Notes: generated by a model from the letters alone, not told the origin. Positions 35,129-44,164 are shown, counted from the stretch's first letter. The stretch: DNA of 60,104 bases from Leptolyngbya sp. FACHB-60 (GCF_014695775.1 NZ_JACJOX010000061.1:1-60104), one strand, 5' to 3'. Made by a program: numbers and translations.

Positions 35129-36487
35129 ATGGCACAGATTTTTATCTCGGCGGGCCACGGCGGCTTTGAGAATGGGGTGGTAGACCCCGGTGCCGTGCTG
35201 CCTAACACCACCGAAGCGGCGGAGATGATTCAGATTCGCGATTTGGTGGTGGCTGAGCTTAGGTCGCGCCAGCTAGCGGTGCTGTCTGTGCCCGACGACC
35301 TCAGCGCCACCCAAACCCTGGCCTGGATTAACGCCCGCTGTCGCCCTGAAGATGTGGCCCTCGAAATTCACGCTGGGGTCTTCAGCGACCCGGCGGTGCG
35401 GGGTTCGGCGGTGTTTTACATTGCCAAAAACGACACGCGCCGCACCCATGCTGAAATTGTGCTGCTGGCTCTGCTGCGCCGCATCCCCCAGGTGCCTAGC
35501 CGAGGCGTCAAGCCCGACACCGAATCGCCGACAGGTCTGCTGTCCTTTTGCCGCAACCTGGGCTGCCCTTCGCTGCTGATGGAGGTGGGCTACCTAAGCA
35601 ATCCCCAAGATTTGGCCGTCATTCAGCGGCAGCGCCGCGATGTGGCCCTGGGTATTGCCGACGGGCTGGCCTCCTGGAGCCGGGCGGTGGGCAGCGGCAC
35701 TCCCACTGCGCCGGGGAGCAACCTGCCCGAAATTCGCATCAACCTCAACGGCGGCATTTATCCAGAAACCGGCATTATCGTCAACGGCAACGCCTACGTG
35801 CCCATCGACATTGCCGACTTGCTGGGGGTAGACGCGACCAGTTCCCCCAATATCACCCGCATTCGCTACGCCAATGTGGTCTACATCAAGGCGGTGGATC
35901 TGCAAAACTACAACGTGACGGTGACCTGGGATGCGGCGAGCCGAACGATTCGGCTGCGATCGCGCACGGGCACCCAGTTTTGCCCTGGCTCGATGGATCG
36001 CATCATGGGCAACGGCAGCACGTCAGAGACGCAGTTGACCCTGTTTCTGCAAAGCGTCAATCAGGGTGCCGTCAACGCTTACCGCGACCTGCCCAAGCTC
36101 TACCGCGAAGAGGCGGCGATCGAGGGGGTCAACCACGACATTGCCTTTTGTCAAATGCTGGTCGAAACCAACTCCCTCAACTTTGGCGGCAGCCTCAACC
36201 CGGCCCAAAACAACTTTGGCGGCATTGGCTCACCCACGGGCGGGCCAGAGGGGTCGTCGTTCCCCAGCGCTCGGGTGGGGGTGCGGGCGCAAATTCAGCA
36301 CCTCAAGGCCTACGCTAGCCTCGACCCCCTGGTGCAACGCCAGGTCGACCCTCGCTTTCTGTTTGTGGTCAGAGGAATTGCCCCTCTAGTCAATCAGCTC
36401 AGCGGTCGCTGGAGCGCCGACCCAGAGTATGGCCGCAAAATTATGGCCTTTCTGCGGAGGCTTTACGAGCCGATCGTGCCGCCCTAA
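35129..36487 (+). CDS. Fused N-acetylmuramoyl-L-alanine amidase / glucosaminidase-type peptidoglycan hydrolase
   Basis: 452 residues. The N-terminal domain (1-185) is Amidase_3: SAGHGG and EIHAG supply metal His, a Glu lies in TEAAEM, and the catalytic Glu in LLMEVGYLSNPQD. A central segment (about 200-290: RINLNGGIYPETG, AYVPIDIADLLGVD) looks like a copper-amine-oxidase-type N-terminal domain. The C-terminal part (about 305-450) is a glucosaminidase-like domain with the helix LYREEAAIEGVNHDIAFCQM and NNFGGIG. So two cell-wall hydrolases lie on one chain. No clear signal peptide, so export route unclear. Start ATG. Confidence 0.88.
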   Translation: MAQIFISAGHGGFENGVVDPGAVLPNTTEAAEMIQIRDLVVAELRSRQLAVLSVPDDLSATQTLAWINARCRPEDVALEIHAGVFSDPAVRGSAVFYIAKNDTRRTHAEIVLLALLRRIPQVPSRGVKPDTESPTGLLSFCRNLGCPSLLMEVGYLSNPQDLAVIQRQRRDVALGIADGLASWSRAVGSGTPTAPGSNLPEIRINLNGGIYPETGIIVNGNAYVPIDIADLLGVDATSSPNITRIRYANVVYIKAVDLQNYNVTVTWDAASRTIRLRSRTGTQFCPGSMDRIMGNGSTSETQLTLFLQSVNQGAVNAYRDLPKLYREEAAIEGVNHDIAFCQMLVETNSLNFGGSLNPAQNNFGGIGSPTGGPEGSSFPSARVGVRAQIQHLKAYASLDPLVQRQVDPRFLFVVRGIAPLVNQLSGRWSADPEYGRKIMAFLRRLYEPIVPP

Positions 36488-36644
36488 GCGACCACTTTGA
36501 CCGCTGTCTCCCCAGGGGAAACCTGCGGCTGTCGAGGTCGTCATGGGAATGATTGGATCCTAATGTGCCGGGTTGAGCTATCGGTGATACCGTAAAAAGC
36601 GCTGTCCGGTGATCCCACACGTTCTCTACGTTCTGCCGCAACCG

Positions 36645-37859
36645 ATGAATTTACTTCGCCAACCCCTGTTTGGGCTGCTGCTCAGCCACTCCCTAGGCCT
36701 TCTCAAACATGGTTTCAGCCTATCGGTGCTCTGGTGGCTAGCAACGCTGCCGGTGCAGGCGGCGGTCGAAATGCGGGTGGCTGTGGGCGATCGCCTCAAT
36801 CAAGCGGTGGTCGGCAGCTCTACCCCAGCCGTGGTTAAAAACGGGACAGGCCAAGGCGTGGGCCAAATTCCCCAGGGGCGATCGATCACTGTCACTCCCC
36901 AGGGAAGCGGGCTAAAGCTAGCTGATTGGCAGGGGCAGGCCTTTTGGGTAGAGCCGACCAGCGGTGGCTATATCTTTATCAACGACAAATGGTATCGGGG
37001 TCGGGTGCTGGTGGTGCCCATCGATGGCAAAGTGACCGCCGTCAACTGGGTGGATCTCGAAGCCTATCTCTACGGCGTCGTCGGTGGTGAAATGCCCGCC
37101 AGCTGGCCCCACGAGGCGCTTAAGGCCCAAGCGGTAGCGGCTCGCTCCTACGCAATGTATCGGCGCGATCGCACCCAAGGCGACCTGTTTGATGTGGGAG
37201 GCACCACGGCCCATCAGGTCTATGGAGGGCTGGCCGCCGAAGCTCCCTCTGTACAAGCTGCCGTCAACGCTACCCAGGGCCAGGTGCTGACCTATGGAGG
37301 CCGAGTGATTGAGGCGGTGTTCCATTCCTCCTCCGGCGGCTATACCGAAAACTCTGAAGATATTTGGCAAAGCGCCACCCCCTACCTGCGCGGCGTGGCC
37401 GACTACGACCAAGAGGCTCCGGTGTTTCAGTGGTCTGAGACCTTTTCGACCCAACAGATTGCACAGCGTATTACTGGCATTGGCCGCCTAACAGGAGTTG
37501 TCACTGAGCGCGCCACTCCCCAGGGGCGCATCGCCTCCATTCGGCTCCAGGGCACCCAGGGCACCCGCACCATGACGGGCACCGAGTTTCGCCAGGCGTT
37601 GGGTCTGCGTAGCTCATTATGTTCTCTTACCCTGACGGGCGATACCCTACGGGTTGACGGGCGCGGTTATGGCCACGGCCTGGGCATGAGCCAGTGGGGC
37701 GCGCGCGGGCTGGCCACCCGAGGCCAAAACTACCAGCAAATCTTAGCCCACTACTACCAGGGCACTGCTCTCTCTAACCTGCGAGTGGCCACCACCGCCA
37801 AGCAGGATATGCCGCTGCTGCTAGATCCCAAAGTGCTTCAGCCCGGCCTAGCCCATTAG
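36645..37859 (+). CDS. SpoIID/LytB domain protein
   Basis: 404 residues from ATG 36645 (GTG 36609 possible). An N-terminal hydrophobic segment (about 18-35) precedes a small SH3-like region and the SpoIID domain (about 125-345): YLYGVVGGEMPASWP, EALKAQAVAARSYAMYRR, TTAHQVYGG, and the terminal GRGYGHGLGMSQWGARGLA. SpoIID is a lytic transglycosylase acting on denuded glycan during engulfment in Bacillus; in cyanobacteria the homologue may serve wall turnover. 157 bp after the amidase fusion, same strand, so a cell-wall gene pair. Confidence 0.9.
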   Translation: MNLLRQPLFGLLLSHSLGLLKHGFSLSVLWWLATLPVQAAVEMRVAVGDRLNQAVVGSSTPAVVKNGTGQGVGQIPQGRSITVTPQGSGLKLADWQGQAFWVEPTSGGYIFINDKWYRGRVLVVPIDGKVTAVNWVDLEAYLYGVVGGEMPASWPHEALKAQAVAARSYAMYRRDRTQGDLFDVGGTTAHQVYGGLAAEAPSVQAAVNATQGQVLTYGGRVIEAVFHSSSGGYTENSEDIWQSATPYLRGVADYDQEAPVFQWSETFSTQQIAQRITGIGRLTGVVTERATPQGRIASIRLQGTQGTRTMTGTEFRQALGLRSSLCSLTLTGDTLRVDGRGYGHGLGMSQWGARGLATRGQNYQQILAHYYQGTALSNLRVATTAKQDMPLLLDPKVLQPGLAH

Positions 37860-37918
37860 ATTAGCGGCGGTAGAGGTTGCGATCGCCCCAGGGGATATGC
37901 TAAATTCGACCTCTGCAA

Positions 37919-37992
37919 GGACGTATAGCTCAGTTGGTTAGAGCACCACGTTGACATCGTGGGGGTCACTGGTTCGAGTCCAGTTACGTCCA
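37919..37992 (+). tRNA. trnV: tRNA-Val (GAC)
   Basis: The 74-nt cloverleaf has acceptor GGACGTA and TACGTCC with discriminator A, D-arm AGCTCAGTTGGTTAGAGC, anticodon loop TTGACAT with anticodon GAC, and T-arm CTGGTTCGAGTCCAG. CCA is not encoded. The transposon-like end begins 12 bp after its last base. Confidence 0.97.
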
Positions 37993-38003
37993 TTTAGTTT
38001 AAA

Positions 38004-38117
38004 TGTACAGTGACGCTTTATTTGTCATCGGTGACATATTCATGTCGCTGGTGCCACATTAGTGTCATCGAGGCAAAATTCTGTCGCCAAAGGACTGGTG
38101 ACAAATTGATGTCGTTC
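38004..38117 (+). mobile_element. Solo end of a type V-K CRISPR-associated (Tn7-like) transposon
   Basis: Begins TGTACAGTGAC and holds five spaced units of about 20-27 bp (38011, 38032, 38052, 38072, 38099), each of the form TGACA..ATT..TGTCG, as in TGACATATTCATGTCGCTGG. This closely resembles, from memory, the left end of the Scytonema ShCAST element, whose TnsB-binding units read GTGACA..TGTCG and which starts TGTACAGTGACAAAT. It lies just after tRNA-Val, where V-K elements home. No tnsB, tnsC, tniQ, cas12k or CRISPR array and no matching TGTCACTGTACA end is seen in the window, so this is a remnant or one end of an element that lost its body. Confidence 0.8.
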
Positions 38118-38130
38118 AATAATCAATGTG

Positions 38131-38304
38131 CGGCCCCAGCCACCTGCCGTAGCTGTCAGCGGTAGTTATGGCTTGGACGGCGAGGCGATCGCCGTCATGG
38201 GCGAGTCTATCGGGCCAAGCTGCGAAAAGTGATTTCACGTTCAATTTCCCGCTTCTGGCTATCAGGGATGGGTGTTTGGGAATTTTGTGTCTATTCAGAA
38301 ATAG
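38131..38304 (+). pseudogene. SH3-like domain gene fragment with in-frame TGA
   Basis: Frame 1 reads through AVSGSYGLDGEAIAVMGES, then CEK, TGA at 38230-38232 (where TGG would restore Trp), FHVQFPASGYQGWVFGNFVS, and ends TAG 38302. The GYQGWVFGNFVS ending is characteristic of bacterial SH3 domains. The 5-prime end is lost, next to the transposon end. Moderate support only. Confidence 0.4.
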
Positions 38305-38307
38305 ACA

Positions 38308-38773
38308 ATGACCACCCCTTTACGCTGGCTCTACGGCGGCTCCAACCGCAAACACCACCTGCGCATGTCGGTTACCTGCGCGATCGCACTGTGCAGCCTC
38401 TCTGTCGTGAACCCTGGGGTAATGGCCTGGGGTTATTGGTGGCAGATGCCGCGCGAGGGGCTGTGGATTGTTGCTGGGGGCACTGCCTACCTACATGAAC
38501 TGTGGGCCACCGCAGACCGGGACGTGGAAGCACAAACGCAAACCACCCTGTCTCTACTGGCTGCCCTATGACCACTTTGTGAAGCACCGGGGGCTGATGA
38601 GTCACGGTCTGCTGATTGGCACCGTGGCGCGGGTTATCTACGGGTGGTGGCCTGTGCTGCTCGGTCTGTCGTGGTTATGGGGAGTGTCACCGTTTGGGGC
38701 GGCGTGGTTGGGCATTGCGATTGGGCTAGGGTGTTTCGTAAATGACCTGGGGAACCTAGCGATTGATCTATAG
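38308..38773 (+). pseudogene. DUF2227-like membrane protein, frameshifted
   Basis: Frame 1 gives a hydrophobic N-terminal half ending near TAYLHELWATADRDVE (like the LLSPDLD motif), then terminates; frame 2 picks up the family-like C-terminal half YWLPYDHFVKHRGLMSHG with LLIGTVARVIYG. Joined, they resemble DUF2227 (putative metal-binding membrane proteins, as in PYRK..KHRS.LSHGPLIGT). The frameshift is near 38520-38535. No upstream ribosome site is evident. Likely decayed cargo or a locus broken by an insertion. Confidence 0.45.
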
Positions 38774-39332
38774 CTAGATAACTGCACACCGGGGCTAAAT
38801 AAGCACGAATTGGGCACGACAAAGACTGGGGGCAAGGTGCTGCCTGGCTTAGTCAAGCGCCGCGAGAAGGAGAGTGACACCCGAACGCTGCCTAGAACTG
38901 ACTATTGGCGGCAATTGATGACTCTACCTAGGCCACGAATAACCATTAGCCACGACCAAAGCATCGACCCCGTCACCGCCATGATGGCAGCAGGCCGGGC
39001 GATCGCTTTCTGAGAAAAGAGACGGCCGAGGGGCGGCAATGGGGTCCAGGCTCGATCGCAACCTACTAACTACATCCCACCTCATCAGAGCCCCTGATAG
39101 TGACTAGGACAAAGAAGACCAGGATCGGATGGTCTTTAATTCTGTCCACTCAACCAACGGAGACAACCAATCTTAAATGACCTTTCGCACAACGGAATCA
39201 GGGTCGCGATCGCACGCGGAGCCATCAGTGAAATGAAGCGATCGAACACCTCAGGGAATACTTGGACCATCTACCCCTCAAGGACGGGCTTGCAATGCTG
39301 ACCATCCTACAAATCCAGAACCATATTTAGCC
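38774..39332. other. 559-bp decayed region, no gene recognised
   Basis: A 67-residue frame at 38810-39013 (ends DPVTAMMAAGRAIAF) and a fragment near 39230-39330 (REYLDHLPLKDGLAMLTI) have no family match or ribosome sites. Both look like remnants. No matching right end of the transposon is visible. Confidence 0.4.
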
Positions 39333-39503
39333 ATGATCCGGAAGACGCTTAATGTATTTTTTCCGCTAGCGATCGGAGTCATCTTGTTCCTGATGGCGGA
39401 AGAAGCTTTCAATGCTGCCTTTCCTTTTGCCCTGCCGGCCTCAGTAATCCTGGGGCTGGCAGGCACACTCTCTGTCCTTTACGCTTTGGCGCAAATCAAA
39501 TGA
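39333..39503 (+). CDS. Small membrane protein, coupled to the SPFH lipoprotein gene
   Basis: 56 residues, ATG 39333 to TGA 39501-39503. Two hydrophobic segments (about 7-21, VFFPLAIGVILFL, and 30-52, PFALPASVILGLAGTLS) make a hairpin membrane protein. The TGA overlaps the ATG of the next gene (ATGA), a strong sign of translational coupling, so the two proteins probably act together in the membrane. Family not recognised. Confidence 0.65.
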   Translation: MIRKTLNVFFPLAIGVILFLMAEEAFNAAFPFALPASVILGLAGTLSVLYALAQIK

Positions 39504-40327
39504 AGACCAAGACTCTTGGAATCTCGATCGTTCTTTCTGCCACTCTTCTCGGCGGCTGCGCTACCGTCCCTCCCGGCAATGTTGGTGTAAAGGTCTACCA
39601 GGCAGGCGGCAAGCGTGGTCAGATGGAAACCCTTGAGGTGGGGCGCTACGGTGTCAACCCGGTGACAGAGGAGATCTACAACTTCCCCACCTACCGCCAG
39701 AACCTGGTTTGGGAGCGCAGCGACAACCCTGACGAGAATGAGCAGATTACCCTCAACTCATCTGAGGGCGCTAGCTTCACGGCAGACGTGGCTATCTCCT
39801 ACAGCTTCGCCCCTGACAAGGCCGAGCAAATCTTTTCTGAGTTTCGCCAGTCCCCTGAAATGATTGCGGATGTCTACGTTCGACGCATGGTACAGGACTC
39901 CTTCAACCGAGTCGGCTCCACCATGAAAGCAATCGAAATCTACGGAGAGCAGAAAAGCCTGTTCCTCGATACCGTCCTCAAGGAGATTCAGTCCGACCTA
40001 GATCCCCTCGGCTTCCAGGTCCACTCCATCAGCTTTGTCTCCCTCCGTCCAGACGCAGAGCTACAGGCTGCCATCAACTCTGTCATCACCGCCAAGCAGG
40101 AGGCTGAGCGGGCGCGACAGGAAGTAGAGAAGGCGAAGGCCAACGGTGAGGCAACGGTCGCCACCGCCCGCGCCCAGGCAGAAGCTAACCGCCTTCAGCA
40201 ACAGTCCATCTCCGCTGAACTACTCCAGCAACGTGCCATCGAAAAGTGGAACGGGGTTCTCCCTCAAGTGACGGGCGAAACCGTCCCGTTTATCAACCTC
40301 CAGCAACCCGCTCCGCCCGCCCAGTAG
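39500..40327 (+). CDS. SPFH/band 7 family lipoprotein
   Basis: 275 residues. Lipoprotein signal ends LLGGC (Cys19). The SPFH domain (about 20-180) shows GNVGVKVYQAGGKRG, then SISFVSLRPDAELQAAINSV, followed by a coiled coil EAERARQEVEKAKANGEATV, typical of prohibitin/flotillin-like oligomers. A lipid-anchored, rather than TM-anchored, SPFH protein is uncommon and known mainly from mobile and phage-borne genes. It is coupled by ATGA overlap to a small membrane protein. This is the only intact unit in the 38-41 kb island. Distinct from the TM-type SPFH gene at 12607. Confidence 0.88.
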   Translation: MKTKTLGISIVLSATLLGGCATVPPGNVGVKVYQAGGKRGQMETLEVGRYGVNPVTEEIYNFPTYRQNLVWERSDNPDENEQITLNSSEGASFTADVAISYSFAPDKAEQIFSEFRQSPEMIADVYVRRMVQDSFNRVGSTMKAIEIYGEQKSLFLDTVLKEIQSDLDPLGFQVHSISFVSLRPDAELQAAINSVITAKQEAERARQEVEKAKANGEATVATARAQAEANRLQQQSISAELLQQRAIEKWNGVLPQVTGETVPFINLQQPAPPAQ

Positions 40328-40396
40328 CCTGCCCACGCGATCGCCACATAAACGGCTCAAGCATCGCGGTCAGTGGTCAGCACCGACCAAAATAAA

Positions 40397-40423
40397 TCCC
40401 ACCGGCCAGTGCAGCCAGTGGGA
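40397..40423 (-). terminator. Weak hairpin downstream of the SPFH lipoprotein gene
   Basis: TCCCAC and GTGGGA with an inner GGC/GCC pair, 70 bp after the stop. T-rich sequence follows on the minus strand, so it could equally end the decayed AzlD transcript. Confidence 0.4.
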
Positions 40424-41025
40424 AATTCTCAAGATGTATCGCAAATATGCTGAGCCTAGGTTGCCCCGATTGGTAGAGGGCGGCACAGGGGTAAGCCGAA
40501 TGGCTTAGATGTGGCCTTTGGGTGCCGTAAGTAGTTGCGACGGCTAGCTGCGCGCAGTGTCGTCAGTACCACCGGGAGCACATAGCCTCAGTGCCCGTAC
40601 AGAGTATGCGACAGCTGAATCCGCCCGCTCCAGGCTAGCAGTGCGTAGCGAATTGAAAATGTCACCAGGGCCATAGCCTCAACTAAAAGCCAGTCGTTCA
40701 TCATCAGCTCCATTGCCTTAATCGCTGGCGATGTTCAACTCCAAAAAATTGTCTCTAGAACGCAGTGATTAAAGTTGCGACAACAAATCTTAATATGGCG
40801 GTTGAAGCCGTTGCTACAAAGGTTTTGGGCTTCAAAACAAGGGTTTTCCAAAGGTTATAACAACAGAGTTTTAACCTTGTCGTGCACGTGCTGCCCAAGA
40901 AATCTACGTTTTGTTACAGCTTTCCTGATTTAAATCTGCCTCGTCAACTTACTCGTAGTGAGCATGAAAACTTTAACCAGCCTGATGCTTGAGCTCCCCT
41001 AAGCACCAGGTGTAGGAGTGTTTGC
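40424..41025. other. 602-bp region with AzlD remnant and AT-rich promoter zone
   Basis: Apart from the AzlD fragment at 40545-40713, no gene is seen. 40770-40960 is AT-rich and carries alternating AACAA/TTGT stretches, probably the promoter region of the DUF4394 gene at 41026. Confidence 0.4.
40545..40713 (-). pseudogene. Truncated AzlD-like branched-chain amino-acid exporter subunit
   Basis: On the minus strand ATG 40713 starts MELMMNDWLLVEAMALVTF, then IRYALLAWSGRIQLS, matching the AzlD opening (W...MA.VTF..RY....GR..L). A TGA at 40588-40590 then stops it; one frame on, the next residues GYVLPVVLTTL match the following AzlD helix (YVPpaVLtA). A single-base indel (GCACTGAGG then extra C) explains the break. 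No azlC partner is seen. Decayed. Confidence 0.5.
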
Positions 41026-42828
41026 ATGAGCCCCCTCGATTCTGAAGCCCTTGCCTCTGAGACGGCTCCCGTCTCCCCTCAGCCCATTACATTTGCCGAA
41101 ACGGATGACGCTGGAGAGCAGATTGACGGAGCTGTCTCCATCATTTCTGATCTGGCACAGCCGTTGGCGTTTATTACTGGAACTGTTTCTGGAGATGCCG
41201 ATCTCTTTCAAATCTTTATTTCGGGTGAGCAGCCTTTTTCAGCGACAACGCTGGATGCAGAAACCCTGCTTGGCCTGCCCATCGACAATGCGTTGGGGAT
41301 TCCCACCAGCCTGCTGGAAGATCCCCAGCTCTTTCTGTTCGATGCCGCAGGCAACGGTATTTATGGCAACGACGATCTGTTTGGTTCAGCCCAGGCCACC
41401 TTGCCGTCTAGGTCAGGCTTGCTTACTCCCGGCATCTACTACCTAGCCATCTCTGGCTTCGATTACGACCCCATCAGTACCGGCGGGGAAATCTTTGCTG
41501 ACGAATCCTTCGATGGCGTCTTGTTGCCCACTGGATCGGGTGCAGGCTCTCCTCTAGTGGGGTTTGCTGGAGAGGATGCCCCTAGCGGTAATTACACTAT
41601 CGCTCTTACCGGTGCCCAAACCGTCACGCCGACCCCACCGCCCGCAGCCTTTGACCTATTGGGCCTGACCGACAACAATCAGCTCGTGTCGTTTTCTACA
41701 GACAACCTGGTTCAGACAACCACATTGTCTGTGACTGGTATTGAGGGCACCCTGATCGGCATTGATGTGCGTCCGGCCAACGGATTGCTCTACGGCCTCA
41801 CGACTACTAACCAGCTCTACACCCTGGCCCTCAAGGGCGACGTTGCCGAGGCAACGCTGGTCAGCACCTTATCTCAGCCTTTTGAGGGCAGTGCCGTTTC
41901 GGGCTTTGACTTCAACCCCGTGGCCGATCGCCTGCGTCTGGTGGGTGAGAACGATCAAAGCTTCCGCATCAATGTTGATACTGGTGCGGTGACTGTGGAC
42001 GGCACCCTCACCTTTGGCTCTGGAGATGTCAATGTCGGAGTTAACCCCAGCGTGACTGGGGCTGCCTACACCAACTCGTTTGCGGGCACCACAGCGACGC
42101 AGCTCTTTGACCTTGACGCTGAGCTGGACAGTCTGGTGTTGCAAAACCCGCCCAACGATGGCACGTTGCAAACGGTAGGCGGGCTGGGTTTTGACCTCGC
42201 CACCCTAGGGGGGTTCGAAATTGTGGCCTCCTCAGCGGGAGACAATACTGCGTTTGTGGTGTCTGATGCGACCCTTTATGCCCTCAACCTTGAGTCTGGG
42301 ACTGCAACCAGCCTGGGGGCGATCGGCACCGACGACATGATCAGCTTCCAGGGATTGACGACCGCACCCTCGATCGCCGACGTTGAACCATTGCCCGAGC
42401 TGTTCGACCTGACCGGCTTTGATAGCAATGTGGCAGTTAACGTTATCCAACAGCTTTCCCGTGAAGCCTTCTTTGATAATGTGCTGGCCTTTTATGAAAC
42501 CGACGCCTTGGGACGGGTGGATGGCTTGCTGCCCGGGGACGCAGGCTATGAAGCCGCCGTTGCCGCCAATCTTCTCGATGGCATCGCTCTGACGGTTGGC
42601 AACAATCAAAGTATTGATGTGGGGCTAAACCTCCTTGGCGGAACCTACTACGCGCCGGCATTGCTGATCGATGGCAACATTCAAAACCTGGCGACAGTAG
42701 GCGACGCGGCCCTAGGGCAGACGCGCATTAAGCGTGAGGGAAACACGTTGCTGTTTGAAGATGCTGGAGATTTTGACTTTAACGACTTAATTGTGACGCT
42801 TTCTCCTGAGGTCAGCGTGATCGTTTAA
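41026..42828 (+). CDS. DUF4394/DUF4114 domain protein, probably exported and Ca-binding
   Basis: 600 residues from ATG 41026. The first 200 residues are a pre-peptidase-like beta domain (DADLFQIFISGEQPFSATTL, APSGNYTIALTG). Residues about 205-455 form the DUF4394 domain: FDLLGLTDNNQLVSFS, LIGIDVRPANGLLYGLTT, GFDFNPVADRLRLVGEND, GVNPSVTGAAYTNSF. The C-terminal part (about 535-598) is DUF4114 (RIKREGNTLLFEDAGDFDFN, then DLIVTLSPE, with Asp-rich site). There is no clear N-terminal signal peptide, so secretion by a C-terminal route is possible. Function unknown; first of five co-oriented genes. Confidence 0.85.
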   Translation: MSPLDSEALASETAPVSPQPITFAETDDAGEQIDGAVSIISDLAQPLAFITGTVSGDADLFQIFISGEQPFSATTLDAETLLGLPIDNALGIPTSLLEDPQLFLFDAAGNGIYGNDDLFGSAQATLPSRSGLLTPGIYYLAISGFDYDPISTGGEIFADESFDGVLLPTGSGAGSPLVGFAGEDAPSGNYTIALTGAQTVTPTPPPAAFDLLGLTDNNQLVSFSTDNLVQTTTLSVTGIEGTLIGIDVRPANGLLYGLTTTNQLYTLALKGDVAEATLVSTLSQPFEGSAVSGFDFNPVADRLRLVGENDQSFRINVDTGAVTVDGTLTFGSGDVNVGVNPSVTGAAYTNSFAGTTATQLFDLDAELDSLVLQNPPNDGTLQTVGGLGFDLATLGGFEIVASSAGDNTAFVVSDATLYALNLESGTATSLGAIGTDDMISFQGLTTAPSIADVEPLPELFDLTGFDSNVAVNVIQQLSREAFFDNVLAFYETDALGRVDGLLPGDAGYEAAVAANLLDGIALTVGNNQSIDVGLNLLGGTYYAPALLIDGNIQNLATVGDAALGQTRIKREGNTLLFEDAGDFDFNDLIVTLSPEVSVIV

Positions 42829-42940
42829 GCGATCGCAAAGTTGGTCTCTATTATCCCATCGACAAGTTTTGGGAGTTAAGCTACTTGGCTTTCAAAACCC
42901 CGATCACTAGTTCTTATCCAAATCAAGGGTTATACCTACA

Positions 42941-44164
42941 ATGAAGACCACGAACCAGACCTTTAAAAAGTCTCTGCTTGCTGCTGGGTTATTGCTTGGG
43001 CTTGCGACCACCATTGGCGCAGGCGCTGTGTTTGTCAACGCATCTGACCACGATGACGGCGAGTCAGAAATCAAAGGACGCAACCTGAACCTGACCGATC
43101 TTTATGTGTTCCGAGAAAGCGATCAAAATCCTGCCGCTTCACCGGAAAATTTGGTGCTGATTATGGATACCAATCCCCGCTCTGTAGCAGGGCAGCAGTA
43201 TTATTTCAGCACCCGAGCGAAGTACAAATTTAATATTTCCCGCGTTAGCAACAAAGATGCTACGCCGACAGGGTTATCGGATGTTGTCCTAGAGTTTGAG
43301 TTTGGCCCGCCGAAAGGCAACAATAGCCAAGACTACAAGATGACGATCACCAAAGACGGCAGCAAGGACGTGATTGAAGGACAGACAACCGCGCTGCAAG
43401 AGACCCCAATTCTGAATACGGGCACCGTCGATGGTTCAAACGTTCAGGTATTTGCAGGCCTGCGCGAAGATCCGTTCTTTTTTGATGTAGAGCAGTTCTT
43501 TCGGGTGCGGGCTGGGGCGCTGGGCAAAGGGCCTGCAGTTGGGTTTCGCGACCCCGCTACAGCGGTGGACTTTACCAAGGGGTATAACGTCAATGCGATC
43601 GCCGTTCAGCTGCCGATCGACCTTTTACAGGGCTCAAGCAGTGCCACGACCTTTGATGTGTGGATGACGGTAACACTGCCGGGGAGCAAGAAGTTTAATC
43701 AGGTCGAGCGCTTGGCTCGCCCCGCTATCAATGAGGGCCTGATCGTCACCAACGACTTCTTGAACACCCTTAACAGCGTTGACCCAGCCTTTGAGGCCGC
43801 AATTTTGGCGGGTCAGGAACCGGCAGCCAGTGCGGGGGCTCCTATTGTTGCAGAAGCCAAACAAACGCTGCTGGCGCTCGGCAATAGCGAGGAGCGGGCC
43901 AATGCCCTGCTCGGGGCCTTTCTGCCCGACGTCATGCGGATCGACACTACTGGGCCGAGCGGCTACGCCAGTGCCGTTAATGCTAAGGGCAGCCCTATTC
44001 GGGGGCGACTACTGTTAGACGACGTTGTCGATATCACGCTCTCGGTGCTCACTAACGGCGCCATCACCAGCGACGGTGTGTCCTATCAAGGAACCACCGG
44101 CAACCAGGCCCAGGGCCATGACCCCTTAGAGCCGGCTTTCCCTTACCTGGCTCCTGCTAACTAG
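42941..44164 (+). CDS. DUF4331 family exported protein
   Basis: 407 residues. An N-terminal signal peptide (about 1-35, LLAAGLLLGLATTIGAGA) precedes the DUF4331 domain: SDHDDGESEIKGRNLNLTDL and VFRE at the start (SDHxD...), later GREDPFFFDVEQFF-like sequence (LREDPFFFDVEQFFR) and a long middle section with paired beta strands. The C-terminal region (RIDTTGPSGYA..SPIRGRLLLDDVVDIT) is conserved in the family. Function not established; DUF4331 genes tend to sit beside TPR and NicO/HupE-type genes, as here. ATG start. Confidence 0.9.
   Translation: MKTTNQTFKKSLLAAGLLLGLATTIGAGAVFVNASDHDDGESEIKGRNLNLTDLYVFRESDQNPAASPENLVLIMDTNPRSVAGQQYYFSTRAKYKFNISRVSNKDATPTGLSDVVLEFEFGPPKGNNSQDYKMTITKDGSKDVIEGQTTALQETPILNTGTVDGSNVQVFAGLREDPFFFDVEQFFRVRAGALGKGPAVGFRDPATAVDFTKGYNVNAIAVQLPIDLLQGSSSATTFDVWMTVTLPGSKKFNQVERLARPAINEGLIVTNDFLNTLNSVDPAFEAAILAGQEPAASAGAPIVAEAKQTLLALGNSEERANALLGAFLPDVMRIDTTGPSGYASAVNAKGSPIRGRLLLDDVVDITLSVLTNGAITSDGVSYQGTTGNQAQGHDPLEPAFPYLAPAN

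Noticed and set aside
38810..39013. 67-codon frame in the decayed island
   Set aside because: No match to any family and no ribosome site; treated as remnant sequence.
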